This document shows positions 26,953 through 35,333 of a DNA stretch of 64,000 nucleotides, piece after piece. The stretch lies in NCBI RefSeq assembly GCF_001440395.1, contig NZ_LLXZ01000102.1:30482-94481 (forward strand). The letters run 5' to 3'. The DNA comes from Bradyrhizobium jicamae. Its GTDB lineage: Bacteria; Pseudomonadota; Alphaproteobacteria; Rhizobiales; Xanthobacteraceae. Position numbers and translations under genes: made by a program. The notes under the pieces were generated by a model. That model was given only the letters and a program-made list of their open reading frames with translations. It was not told the origin of the DNA and ran no database searches. Numbering within the stretch: the stretch's first letter is position 1; the number at the start of each line of letters is the position of its first letter.

Positions 26953-27999
26953 TCAGATGACCTTCGAGAGTCTCCGGACGCGCATCAAGGACTCGTACTT
27001 GTCGATGTATTCCCTCGCCATACGATTTGCGGTGAAGCGTTCCTCGAAACGTATACGTCCCCTGTGGCGGTCAATCTGGCCGAGACGGCCAACCGCATGA
27101 ACTGCTTCCTCCTCACCCTCGACCACGAAGCCCGTAATGTTTTCCTCGACTATCTCTGGCACCGAGCCCGATCGATAGGCAATTACTGGAGTCGCGCATG
27201 CCATTGCTTCGATCATGACAAGGCCGAATGGTTCTGGCCATTCGATTGGAAATAGTAGAGCCGCAGCACCTGCAAGAAATGATGCCTTAGACTTATCGTT
27301 CACTTCGCCGAGAAGTTGGATATGCTTCCCATCAATTTGCGGTTCCAGAGTCTGCTTGAAATAGGCTTTCTCATCTCGAGGGATTTTTGCTGCGATCCGA
27401 AGCGGCATTCCCGTCGCATGCGCGATGCGAATTGCGCCTTCAGGCCCCTTTTCGGCGGTAAGTCGACCCAGAAAGGCCAGATAGGAGCCTGGCTGGTACG
27501 AAGGACTAAATAGGTCGATCGGGAGGCCGTGATGGACGGTGCCGCACCAGTTCGCAGCGGCAAGCGGCAGACGCTGATTGTTTGAGATTGACACGAAAGG
27601 GGCCGTTGGAAACTCCCGAGTCACGTCAGAGAGGCCAGGTAGATCAAGGCGTCCATGCATCGTGGTGAGGAAAGGTACAGCGAGGCGGCTCAACAGCGGC
27701 AAATGTACCCAATCAGTATGGGCGTGGATTACATCAAATTCCTTGGCTCGCTTCGACATTGCTTCAAGCAGAGCGGTGCACGCCGCCATGGGATCCGCGG
27801 CTGGGTGGCTGAGCCGAAGAGCACGAGGCCAGACAGGATGAAGTTTGCCATGCGTTTTCGAATCACCACTCGCGAACAAGGTCACGTCGTGCCCGAGCGC
27901 GACGAGCTCGTCGACGAGCCACGCAACGACCCTTTCTGTTCCACCGTAGAGTCTCGGAGGAACACTTTCAGCCAAGGGGGCAATCTGTGCGATTCGCAT
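26953..27999 (-). CDS. Glycosyltransferase family 4 protein
   Basis: A 348-residue GT-B fold enzyme that transfers a sugar from a nucleotide-sugar donor. It opens MRIAQIAPLAESVPPRLYGG (acceptor-side glycine loop) and has the donor-site sequence FPIEWPEPFGLVMIEAMACA with the E-x7-E motif, followed by TPVIAYRSGSVPEI. Base composition looks slightly less GC-rich than its neighbours, and the ribosome site is weak. No FixK-type box was seen. Substrate unknown; related proteins act in glycan or trehalose-like pathways. Confidence 0.9.
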   Translation of the reverse strand: MRIAQIAPLAESVPPRLYGGTERVVAWLVDELVALGHDVTLFASGDSKTHGKLHPVWPRALRLSHPAADPMAACTALLEAMSKRAKEFDVIHAHTDWVHLPLLSRLAVPFLTTMHGRLDLPGLSDVTREFPTAPFVSISNNQRLPLAAANWCGTVHHGLPIDLFSPSYQPGSYLAFLGRLTAEKGPEGAIRIAHATGMPLRIAAKIPRDEKAYFKQTLEPQIDGKHIQLLGEVNDKSKASFLAGAAALLFPIEWPEPFGLVMIEAMACATPVIAYRSGSVPEIVEENITGFVVEGEEEAVHAVGRLGQIDRHRGRIRFEERFTANRMAREYIDKYESLMRVRRLSKVI

Positions 28000-28252
28000 G
28001 AACCCGAATCCAAGCTTCGACTTTTGGAGATCCGCGAAACGCGGCGCACCTTACTGCCTCCACAGGAGAGGCCGATATCATGGCGCAGCTCAGGCTCCCC
28101 GGCAGCGAGCAGGCCATCCGTGGCGACGGGGCCCGCGCCGAGTGCTAGGGTCGGATTGAGATGGACGACTATTCGGGGGCGTCCACCGTAGTGGGCATGC
28201 GTGATCCTCGCCGCGCCGGTCGCATGCCAGCGCCGAAACCGATCCGCGAGTT

Positions 28253-28489
28253 CTAACAGCGCCGCACTTTACGAACGATCAAAGTGCCGTCGGGCCGGTG
28301 GCGGCGCTCGACTACTACGCGGCAGTCGTCCCGGGCGTAGCTACGCCACGCCGGTTCGCGCACGATCACGTCGCGTTCGACCACTCGAGCTGGAGGACGA
28401 ATAACTTCTTCTTCCCAGACCTGAGCTGAGCTGGGCCATGCGACCAAGGTCGTCATGATACCCGCAAGACCTATCACGAAAGTTCTCAT
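28253..28489 (-). CDS. Secreted basic protein of unknown function
   Basis: A 78-residue protein with a signal peptide (MRTFVIGLAGIMTTLVAWPS, cleavage after SSA) and a mature part rich in Arg and Val (ARVVERDVIVREPAWRSYA) with two Cys, DDCRVVVERR and KVRRC at the C-terminus, which could form a disulfide. AAGGAGAG precedes ATG 28489; the longer frame to 28666 has no such site. A near-exact FixK-type box is 105 bp upstream. Confidence 0.65.
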   Translation of the reverse strand: MRTFVIGLAGIMTTLVAWPSSAQVWEEEVIRPPARVVERDVIVREPAWRSYARDDCRVVVERRHRPDGTLIVRKVRRC

Positions 28490-28594
28490 GTGTCTCTCCT
28501 TGCAATTGACCGGTTGGCATTGGGTGCCAACGCTTAGAGATGTTGGATGTTGCCGCCGGTTGCGAAAGTAAAGCACATGAGGCGCGGCCGGAAA

Positions 28595-28608
28595 TTGATG
28601 GCTGTCAT
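28595..28608. promoter_or_regulatory. FixK/FNR-type box TTGATGGCTGTCAT
   Basis: One mismatch at the last base; 105 bp before the secreted basic protein. Confidence 0.55.
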
Positions 28609-28673
28609 GGGCGCGCTTGGGCAGTAGAGCGCCAACTTGGCCACCGGACGCTCTCGAATGCTCCATATTGCTG

Positions 28674-28910
28674 ATGCTGCTTTCTCGACCGGTGATCTCA
28701 GGTGCAGTCTTCGCTCTGCTTGGTGTCTACTTTGCGGGCGCCGGCACATGGCTCGCCGTTCTCGGGGGCGTTCGCGGAAAGCGGCCCCGATCCATGGTAT
28801 TGATGCCGAGGCTGCTGATCCCAACCTTGCTCAGCGTTTACCTGCTGATGCGCTCCATGGTGGGTTGGAAAGCGGTGCGGCGCTTACACCATCGCCTTCC
28901 GATTACCTAG
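28674..28910 (+). pseudogene. Remnant of a PQQ glucose dehydrogenase membrane anchor
   Basis: The frame reads VFALLGVYFAGAGTWLAVLG, like the first span of the gcd product (LIVLGGSWYYAL region), then jumps to SMVLMPRLLIPTLLSVYLLM, which matches WAMVPRIVAPTVLALIML of the fourth or fifth span in the same protein. The spans between and the whole catalytic propeller are missing. It looks like an internally deleted 5' end of a second gcd-type gene. Confidence 0.45.
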
Positions 28911-29107
28911 TTCAAGTCCGGGACGCCCCGATCCCGCGTCCCAATCGAAAGCCAGTGCCACGATTCGTTGGGCAATTGTTCGAATTGTGGATTTCTGCGC
29001 TTGCCAGTTGATGCTCGCGGCTACGATCTTCGACGCTGCCCGCTTCTCGATCACCACGGACATCGGGACCGAACATGACTGCACCATGACAAACGTCACC
29101 GCCGCAG

Positions 29108-29123
29108 TTACGTAATTTCACTA
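29108..29123. promoter_or_regulatory. TTACG-type motif, candidate FixJ-family site
   Basis: TTACGTAATTTCACTA: the first half is perfect, the second degenerate. It lies 84 bp before the gene at 29208. Confidence 0.4.
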
Positions 29124-29207
29124 GATCGCGGGCTGTCCCTCATGGCTTGTAGGCTCCTTGGCAGGTCTGAAACATTGCCCTCAAGATGAGTAAGTACGGA
29201 GCTAAGT

Positions 29208-29423
29208 ATGGCAGATGTGCTTGATCCGCGACATTGGCAAGAACGAGCCGCGAGAACGAGAGACAAGGCTGAGCAGTTCGGCATGCGAATCTCGCGCGAT
29301 CGCCTGCTGAAGATCGCCGAGGAGTATGACCGGATTGCCGAGCGAACGGCGGAGCGGCAGCAGGCCTCCTGCGTAACCGGTACTGCCCCTCAAGCCGGGC
29401 CGCTCGAATCGGGTCGCCAGTGA
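29208..29423 (+). CDS. Small helical protein of unknown function
   Basis: A 71-residue protein, MADVLDPRHWQERAARTRDK, with helical heptads and the sequence LLKIAEEYDRIAERTAER. It belongs to a group of small proteins common in Bradyrhizobium (pattern DPxHWxxRAxExR...YDxLAxRAxxR), whose function is unknown. GGAG is 6 bp before the ATG. A TTACG-type motif lies upstream. Confidence 0.65.
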   Translation: MADVLDPRHWQERAARTRDKAEQFGMRISRDRLLKIAEEYDRIAERTAERQQASCVTGTAPQAGPLESGRQ

Positions 29424-29766
29424 ACACGTTGCGCTATAATTTACAGCGCTACGGAAATCATCTTAGTCGGCGCTGAACGTGTTGGCCATGCCGTTCGGTT
29501 CCGCGGGCTATGGCCGGCCGTGTTGGCCTCCGGGTAATGATGCACGAGCATTCCAAATCAAGTCATGCTGCCGGGCATGAAGCAGCGGAATCGGCACACT
29601 GACGTCTGTCAATAATCAGCCTTTGGCTACGGACTTTGCGTATCTCGCAGATCCCTGAGAGGTGCATCTTATCGAGCGGACGCTGTGCGATCAGGGGCAC
29701 AACGCTAACACGGACTGGTTAGCGGTTGGCAGGTATCGGCCAGCAATGGCGGTTTCCATTTCTGAA
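29424..29766. other. Intergenic region
   Basis: About 340 bp with no gene seen; it contains a FixK-like box at 29599 and ends at the box at 29767. Confidence 0.5.
29599..29612. promoter_or_regulatory. FixK-like box CTGACGTCTGTCAA
   Basis: First base differs from consensus. It lies 154 bp upstream of the better box at 29767 and could be a second site for the same promoter. Confidence 0.35.
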
Positions 29767-29780
29767 TTGATAGCGGTCAA
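29767..29780. promoter_or_regulatory. FixK/FNR-type box TTGATAGCGGTCAA
   Basis: Exact match, 51 bp before ATG 29832. FNR-type activators bind about 41 bp before the transcript start, which would put that start near 29815 and exclude the earlier possible start codons. Confidence 0.7.
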
Positions 29781-29831
29781 CGCTTGCTCGCGATGAAGGG
29801 GCTAGTGTGGCTCATTCATTCGGGATTGGCC

Positions 29832-30245
29832 ATGCGGAAGATAGTGCAAGGCATCGTCACGTTTCTCGCGATCGCTGTCGCATCCCCAGCGTTCGGCCAA
29901 GGCAGCGTGCGCTACGAGCTGCTCCCTGAGCCGGATGTCAAGTCCAACACCTCTTACCGGACGGCTTCGGCCTATGTAGTAGACAAAAAAGAAAATCAAT
30001 TTTTTGTCTGTTCGGCGCGCTACAACTATCGTGACCTGACGGCGAACAATGGTTCGTGCGTCAAGCTCGACCCGACGATCGGCCGGCCATCGCTAAACGA
30101 GACATATGTGGCGCGTGCAGTGACGGGCTCCGCGATGGTCAACCCGTTCCTGCCGGTGATCTGGTTTATCGACCCAGGCAGCGGGGATGTTCAATTTTGC
30201 GCCATCCGTCACGCCGGGCTATGCGTGAAAATTAGTCTGCCGTGA
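29832..30245 (+). CDS. Secreted protein of unknown function
   Basis: A 137-residue protein with a signal peptide ([20 protein letters not shown], cleavage after AFG) and a mature part with four Cys ([32 protein letters not shown]), likely two disulfides in the periplasm. Earlier in-frame starts at 29784 and 29793 would lie at or before the predicted transcript start set by the box at 29767, so I chose 29832. No family recognised. Confidence 0.65.
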   Translation: MRKIVQGIVTFLAIAVASPAFGQGSVRYELLPEPDVKSNTSYRTASAYVVDKKENQFFVCSARYNYRDLTANNGSCVKLDPTIGRPSLNETYVARAVTGSAMVNPFLPVIWFIDPGSGDVQFCAIRHAGLCVKISLP

Positions 30246-30264
30246 AGAACAAGGGACTCGCATC

Positions 30265-31116
30265 ATGACCGTCACCGAGGCCACCCGCACTACCGTACTT
30301 CCTTCAGGTGAACACATTCCAATACTCGGCCAAGGAACCTGGCACATGGCCGAGAATCCGCTGAACCGGAGCAACGAGATCAAAGCGCTACGCCTCGGCA
30401 TCGATCTCGGCATGAACCTGATCGACACGGCCGAAATGTACGCCGACGGTGGCGCCGAAAGGCTTGTGGGCGAGGCCATCAAGGGACGGCGCGATGAAAT
30501 CTTTCTTGTGAGCAAGGTGCTGCCTCAGAACGCCACCCGACAGGGCACGATAACGGCTTGCAACCAAAGTCTAGCCCGGCTTGGGGTGCATGAGATTGAT
30601 CTCTATCTGCTGCATTGGCGAGGACTCACTCCGCTGGAAGAAACCGTCGATGCTTTCGAGGCTTTGGTGGGCGCAGGCAAGATCCGGAACTGGGGCGTCA
30701 GCAATTTCGATATCGGCGACATGCAGGAACTCGTCGACTTGCCCAATGGTGCCGACGTCGCGACCGATCAGGTGCTCTACAATCTCGAGCGTCGCGGCAT
30801 CGAGTTCGACCTCTTGCCATGGTGCCAGCGCAGCGGCGTTCCCGTTATGGCCTATTCGCCGATCGAGCAGGGCCGTGTGTTGCGTCATGTCACACTCAAG
30901 ACCATTGCGGCTCGTCTCGGCGCGACCCCGGCACAAGTGGCGCTGGCATGGGTGCTGCGCCAGGACGGCGTATGTGCGATACCGCAGTCGGGCAAACCGG
31001 AGCATGTTCGCGAGAATCGTGGCGCGCTGGACGTTCGTCTGACGCCGCAGGATCTCGCCGATCTCGATGAAACCTTTCCGCCGCCGGACCGCAAACAACC
31101 TCTGGCGACGCATTGA
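30265..31116 (+). CDS. Aldo/keto reductase
   Basis: A 283-residue NADPH-dependent carbonyl reductase with the TIM-barrel signatures of the family: LPILGQGTW-like start ([14 protein letters not shown]), the catalytic Asp/Tyr in [15 protein letters not shown], Lys in FLVSKVLP and His in LYLLHWRG, and the cofactor-site [13 protein letters not shown]. It follows the secreted protein by 19 bp and trxC comes 24 bp later, so the three likely share a transcript from the box at 29767. Confidence 0.93.
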   Translation: MTVTEATRTTVLPSGEHIPILGQGTWHMAENPLNRSNEIKALRLGIDLGMNLIDTAEMYADGGAERLVGEAIKGRRDEIFLVSKVLPQNATRQGTITACNQSLARLGVHEIDLYLLHWRGLTPLEETVDAFEALVGAGKIRNWGVSNFDIGDMQELVDLPNGADVATDQVLYNLERRGIEFDLLPWCQRSGVPVMAYSPIEQGRVLRHVTLKTIAARLGATPAQVALAWVLRQDGVCAIPQSGKPEHVRENRGALDVRLTPQDLADLDETFPPPDRKQPLATH

Positions 31117-31140
31117 GCCCGGTTCGGGAGCCATCCTAAC

Positions 31141-31602
31141 ATGAGTGCACAAATCCGCCACATCGTTTGTCCGCATTGCACAAGCATCAACCGAATTCCG
31201 GCCGGGAAAGATGCGCGCCGGGCGAAATGCGGCCATTGCCACCAGCTCCTGTTTACGGGACATCCGACGCCGGTTTCCGCTCGCAGCTTTGCCACCCACA
31301 TCCAGCGCAATGATATTCCTGTCGTGGTCGATTTCTGGGCGGAGTGGTGCGGGCCCTGCAAGGTGATGGCACCGGTTTTCGAGCGTGTCGCCGGCGAGGT
31401 CGAACCCGAAGTTCGTTTCCTGAAGGTTGACACAGAGGTGGAAGCCGAGCTGTCCGCGCGTTACAACATTCGAAGCATTCCAACCGTGATGCTATTCCAT
31501 AAAGGGAATGTCGTCGCGCAACGCGCGGGCGCTGTGGGTGCCGAGGCGTTGCGCCAATGGTTGCGCCAGCATGCGCCATCGGCCGCGCCTGCAGCCTCCT
31601 GA
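31141..31602 (+). CDS. trxC: Thioredoxin 2 (TrxC)
   Basis: A 153-residue thioredoxin with the extra N-terminal zinc ribbon typical of TrxC (HIVCPHCTSINRIPAG and AKCGHCHQLLF) and the active site FWAEWCGPCKVMAPVF. TrxC reduces disulfides in the cytoplasm, mainly under oxidative stress. The cis-Pro loop SIPTVMLFHKG is present. It lies directly after the aldo/keto reductase on the same strand, suggesting cotranscription. Confidence 0.95.
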   Translation: MSAQIRHIVCPHCTSINRIPAGKDARRAKCGHCHQLLFTGHPTPVSARSFATHIQRNDIPVVVDFWAEWCGPCKVMAPVFERVAGEVEPEVRFLKVDTEVEAELSARYNIRSIPTVMLFHKGNVVAQRAGAVGAEALRQWLRQHAPSAAPAAS

Positions 31603-31620
31603 ACCGCAGATCGGGCCGCC

Positions 31621-32988
31621 TCACGCCACCATCACGGTTTTGATGTTGACGAACTCCCTGATGCCGTAGCAGGACAATTCGCGCCCATAGCCGCTTTCCT
31701 TGATGCCTCCAAAGGGCACCCTCGGATCGGAACGAACGTTGTCATTGACGAAGACCATTCCAGATTCGATCTCGAACTCTGCGATCCGTTCGCCGCGCGC
31801 AAGATCGCGGGTGATCACGGCACCGCCAAGTCCGAATGGGGTGTCGTTCGCGACCGCAATCGCCTCGGTCTCGTCCAGGGCCGGGATGATTGCCGCAACC
31901 GGGCCGAACAATTCCTCTTCATAGGCCGGCATGCCTTTCCTCACCTCGGTGAGAACTGTCGGCGGGTAGTAGGCTCCCGGATGATTGGGCACAATGCCGC
32001 CGAGCAGCAGGCGTGCACCCTTTCCGACGCTTGCGACGACCTGCCGGTGCAACGTGTCGCGCAAATCGTGCCGCGCCAGCGGTCCTATCTCTGTCCCATG
32101 CTCGAATGGGTCTCCCATTTTAGTCTGGCTCATCAGCTCGACAAAGCGCTTCTCGAAAGCCGGCCTGGCCTTCTCGACCACGATGAATCGCTTGGCGGCG
32201 ATGCAGCTCTGGCCCGAATTCAGCAGCCGGCCTCTGGCGCAAATGGCGGCGGCGGAGTCGGTATCGGCATCTTCCAGGACCAGATAGGGGTCGCTGCCGC
32301 CGAGTTCGAGCACCGTCTTTTTGAGCATGGCGCCAGCCTTGCTCGCGACCGCGCGTCCGGCGGCGCCGCTGCCCGTCAGGGTCACCGCGCGCACGAGCGG
32401 ATGCTCGATCACGGCCTCGACTTGCTTGCTTGTGATCATCAATGTGCGGACTAGATTTTCGGGAAATCCGGAGTCGCGAAAAATCTGTTCGATCGCAAGC
32501 GCACAACCCGGCACGTTTGAGGCATGTTTGAGCAGTGCGGCATTGCCTGCCATCAGGCTCGGCACTGCAAAGCGAAAGACCTGCCAGAACGGAAAATTGC
32601 ACGGCATCACCGCGAGCACGACCCCGATCGGATTGAACGTGACGAAGGTCCTGCGTGCCTCCGTCCTTATCGGGTGACGTGTCAGGAAATTCTTCGCATT
32701 GTTGGCAAAGAACTCGCAGGCCTGGGCACATTTCTCGGCTTCCGCGACGCCGTCATGGAGGGGCTTTCCCATCTCCTCCGCCATTAGTTGCGCATATTCG
32801 CGCGCCTTCTTGTTCAGGATCTCGGCGGCGTTGCGCATCAGTGAAGCGCGGTGTTCGAAATCGGTTCGGCGCCAGGAGAGGTAATCCCGGTTAACCTTGC
32901 CGACGACGTCTTGCGCCTCCTCGGTCGACCATCCCTCATATGTCGCAAACGGCTCACCGGTGGTGGGGTTGATGGATTGAAATGTCAT
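31621..32988 (-). CDS. NAD(P)-dependent succinate-semialdehyde-type dehydrogenase
   Basis: A 455-residue aldehyde dehydrogenase. It begins MTFQSINPTTGEPFATYEGW and has the catalytic Asn (VMPCNFPFWQVFRFA), Glu (LELGGSDPYLVL) and Cys (LNSGQSCIAAKRF). It resembles the short succinate-semialdehyde dehydrogenases (GabD/Sad group) that feed the TCA cycle from GABA. The frame extends to 33027, but ATG 32988 fits the family start. It is convergent with trxC (18 bp between the ends). A FixK-like box is 81 bp upstream. Confidence 0.9.
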   Translation of the reverse strand: MTFQSINPTTGEPFATYEGWSTEEAQDVVGKVNRDYLSWRRTDFEHRASLMRNAAEILNKKAREYAQLMAEEMGKPLHDGVAEAEKCAQACEFFANNAKNFLTRHPIRTEARRTFVTFNPIGVVLAVMPCNFPFWQVFRFAVPSLMAGNAALLKHASNVPGCALAIEQIFRDSGFPENLVRTLMITSKQVEAVIEHPLVRAVTLTGSGAAGRAVASKAGAMLKKTVLELGGSDPYLVLEDADTDSAAAICARGRLLNSGQSCIAAKRFIVVEKARPAFEKRFVELMSQTKMGDPFEHGTEIGPLARHDLRDTLHRQVVASVGKGARLLLGGIVPNHPGAYYPPTVLTEVRKGMPAYEEELFGPVAAIIPALDETEAIAVANDTPFGLGGAVITRDLARGERIAEFEIESGMVFVNDNVRSDPRVPFGGIKESGYGRELSCYGIREFVNIKTVMVA

Positions 32989-33069
32989 GGCGGATGGTCC
33001 TCGCATCGCGCTCGGCTCGAGCGGCACTCGCTGCGTCGATCACCATGAGTATGCGAGGTTCGATAGACC

Positions 33070-33083
33070 ATGACGGCCGTCAA
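33070..33083. promoter_or_regulatory. FixK/FNR-type box ATGACGGCCGTCAA
   Basis: First base differs from the palindrome; 81 bp before the dehydrogenase at 32988. Confidence 0.55.
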
Positions 33084-33110
33084 TTTGCGCGCTTGCAAAT
33101 GCCGGCTTGA

Positions 33111-34340
33111 CTATCGCCAGCTCTGGTCCACGCACGCCTTGGGCTGTTCGCCGCGGTCCTGGGCCAGCGACGGATAGTCGGTGTATCCCTTCTCACCTCC
33201 GCCGTAGTAAGTGCTGGGATCATCTTCGTTGAGTGCCGCGCCGAGACGCAGACGGTCTGGCAGGTCGGGGTTGGCGAGGAATTTCCGGCCGTACGCGATC
33301 AGATCGGCCCATCCCTCCCGAAGCCACCGCGCTCCGCTCTCGGCATCGAAGCCGCCTGCCACGATCAGGGTTCCCCTGAACCTGTTCCGGATCAGCTTCG
33401 CCATATCGAGGGCGTGTGGATCCGGTTCCTTCCCGTTCTGCATCTGCTCCAGCGCGGGGTTGACCATATGCAGATAGCCCAACTTGTATTCGCTCAGTCG
33501 TTCGGCCACATGGCCAAAGGTTGCGTGCGGGTTGTCGTCATGGATGTCGTTCAATTTTCCCATCGGGGATATGCGCACGCCGATGCGATCCGGCCCCCAG
33601 ACCGGCGTCAGGGCCTCGATGACTTCAAATAGCAGGCGGGTGCGGCTCTCCACCGCCCCGCCATAGGCGTCGTTACGCCGATTGGTGCCACTCTCGATAA
33701 ACTGGTCGAGCAGGTAGCCGTTCGCTGCATGGATCTCCACGCCGTCGAAATCCGCCGCCACTGCATTCCTTGCCGCACGCACATATTGCGCCACCACGTA
33801 GGGCATCTCCTCGATGTCAAGCGCGCGAGGTCGTACAAAGGGAACGAGCGTGCCTTCGCCACGGTCGTTTTCGATGAAGGCCTTTCCGGCTGGGATGACG
33901 GCCGATGGAGCGACGGGTAGCATGTTGTCGGGCTGTAGCGCCGGATGTGAGATGCGGCCGACGTGCCAGAGCTGGCAAAACATCAGGCCTGCCGCCTGAT
34001 GGACCGCGTCGGTGATGCGCCGCCACGCCCCAACCTGCTCGCGGCTATGAATGCCGGGCGTCCAGGCATAGCCCTGGCCCTGCATCGACACCTGCGTCGC
34101 CTCGCCGATGATCAGCGCGGCCGAGGCGCGCTGCGCATAATAGCAGGCCGCGAGCGCGTCCGGCACGTTGCCGGGCTGGCGAGCGCGCGAGCGCGTCAGC
34201 GGGGCCATAACCACGCGATGGGGCAGATTGAATGGACCAAGGCGGTACGGCTGGAACAGCGGTGAGGTATCGGTCTCCCGGCTCGCTTCTCGCTTTGGTG
34301 TCGCTGTCGCCACGTCATCCATCGTCGCCACGTCATCCAT
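33111..34340 (-). CDS. Old yellow enzyme family alkene reductase
   Basis: A 409-residue FMN enzyme that reduces activated C=C bonds with NADPH (N-ethylmaleimide reductase group). Signatures are LFQPYRLGPFNLPHRVVMAP and LTRSRA, the His/Asn substrate pair in VEIHAANGYLLDQFIESGTN, and the Tyr in the following NDAYGG region. ATG 34340 has GGAGCAGGCG upstream. An 18-bp tandem duplication covers the start and repeats MDDVAT. A FixK-type box lies 62 bp upstream. A decayed relative is at 62797. Confidence 0.93.
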   Translation of the reverse strand: MDDVATMDDVATATPKREASRETDTSPLFQPYRLGPFNLPHRVVMAPLTRSRARQPGNVPDALAACYYAQRASAALIIGEATQVSMQGQGYAWTPGIHSREQVGAWRRITDAVHQAAGLMFCQLWHVGRISHPALQPDNMLPVAPSAVIPAGKAFIENDRGEGTLVPFVRPRALDIEEMPYVVAQYVRAARNAVAADFDGVEIHAANGYLLDQFIESGTNRRNDAYGGAVESRTRLLFEVIEALTPVWGPDRIGVRISPMGKLNDIHDDNPHATFGHVAERLSEYKLGYLHMVNPALEQMQNGKEPDPHALDMAKLIRNRFRGTLIVAGGFDAESGARWLREGWADLIAYGRKFLANPDLPDRLRLGAALNEDDPSTYYGGGEKGYTDYPSLAQDRGEQPKACVDQSWR

Positions 34341-34341
34341 C
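34306..34341. repeat. Perfect 18-bp tandem duplication over a start codon
   Basis: GTCGCCACGTCATCCATC occurs twice without a gap and duplicates the first six codons of the old yellow enzyme gene, in frame. Confidence 0.95.
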
Positions 34342-34402
34342 GCCTGCTCCTGCAAAGGCAAAAACCTCGCGACAATCCTAGTCACCTGGTGATCCGCCTT
34401 CA

Positions 34403-34416
34403 CTGACGATCGTCAA
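34403..34416. promoter_or_regulatory. FixK/FNR-type box CTGACGATCGTCAA
   Basis: One mismatch at the outer base; 62 bp before the old yellow enzyme start. Confidence 0.6.
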
Positions 34417-34529
34417 CCAAACGGGTCAGAGCAACGATATGACTAAACAAAATGTGTGTTTTTTGCCATCGCGACTTTTCACTCGCGCGAGGAGGTACCC
34501 ATGCGCGTCCCGCGAGGAGCGCCCGGGCT

Positions 34530-35015
34530 TCAGGCGGCTTGTTCGGTCGTTGCCTTTGGAGCATCTTTGACCTCGATCTTCTTCGGCTCCGGGTTGGCCG
34601 GTTTCGGAATCGTGATCTTCAGGACGCCGTTTGACATCGCGGCATCCACGCTCGACGGGTCGACGCCGGGGGGAAGCCGCAGCACGCGCATGAACACGCC
34701 GTAGCAGCGCTCGCTGTGCTGGACATTCATGTCCTTCTGGCCCTCTGCGATCCTCTTCTCGCCGCGAATTGTGAGGGTGTCACCGTCGATGGATACCTCG
34801 ACATCCTTGCGCTCGAGGCCGGGCATCTCCGCACTGACCTCGATCGCCTTGTCGGTCTCCGTGATATCAATGGTAGGAACGAGAGTCGCCGACCCGCCAT
34901 TGGCACTCGGGCCTTGGACGACTTCATTGAACAGCCGGTCGATCTCCCGATGCAAGCCGAACAACCCGAAGCCCGGTTGCGTCTCACGAGATGGAACAAG
35001 TGATCGTAGTCTCAT
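34530..35015 (-). CDS. Hsp20 family small heat-shock protein (copy 1)
   Basis: A 161-residue alpha-crystallin-type chaperone that holds unfolding proteins. The domain spans about residues 45-140 (DITETDKAIEVSAEMPGLER, LTIRGEKR, GVDPSSVDAAMSNGVLKITI) and the C-terminal tail is KPANPEPKKIEVKDAPKATT. It is closely related to the Hsp20 at 40846, including similar 3' flanking DNA, so one is a duplicate. GAGGAG supports ATG 35015. A perfect FixK-type box lies 154 bp upstream. Confidence 0.95.
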   Translation of the reverse strand: MRLRSLVPSRETQPGFGLFGLHREIDRLFNEVVQGPSANGGSATLVPTIDITETDKAIEVSAEMPGLERKDVEVSIDGDTLTIRGEKRIAEGQKDMNVQHSERCYGVFMRVLRLPPGVDPSSVDAAMSNGVLKITIPKPANPEPKKIEVKDAPKATTEQAA

Positions 35016-35169
35016 AGCACTCTCCTCGTTGGTCGTTCGGGCGGCCGTCATCAGTCCGCGGATGTGACGCTCTGGTTGATGTCCACGTTCAAGGTGGCCA
35101 TGAGTGTTCTTCCGCCTGCGCCTGATTTCCGAATTTCGTTCTCATAGCGCGCGCGGTGCCGGCGTGTCG

Positions 35170-35183
35170 TTGACCGCGGTCAA
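35170..35183. promoter_or_regulatory. FixK/FNR-type box TTGACCGCGGTCAA
   Basis: Perfect palindrome midway between divergent hsp20 (154 bp) and the Crp/Fnr gene (150 bp). It may serve hsp20 and give feedback control on the regulator. Confidence 0.7.
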
Positions 35184-35216
35184 TTTTTGCGGTCCGTAAA
35201 GACTTCGAGGCGGCCG

Positions 35217-35235
35217 ATTACGTATTCTTACGGTA
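35217..35235 (+). promoter_or_regulatory. TTACG-type repeat before the Crp/Fnr gene
   Basis: ATTACGTATTCTTACGGTA, 98 bp before the regulator start. The decayed second copy has a like motif at nearly the same distance (44652), suggesting a conserved activator site, plausibly for the FixJ-type regulator. Confidence 0.55.
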
Positions 35236-35333
35236 CGGAGATTTGCAAAAGGTTTGGATCACCAAGGCGATAACAAGGTTGGTGTGGCGCGAATGGGCAG
35301 CGTAAGGAAGAACGAGAAAAGGAAGGTGCAGCC

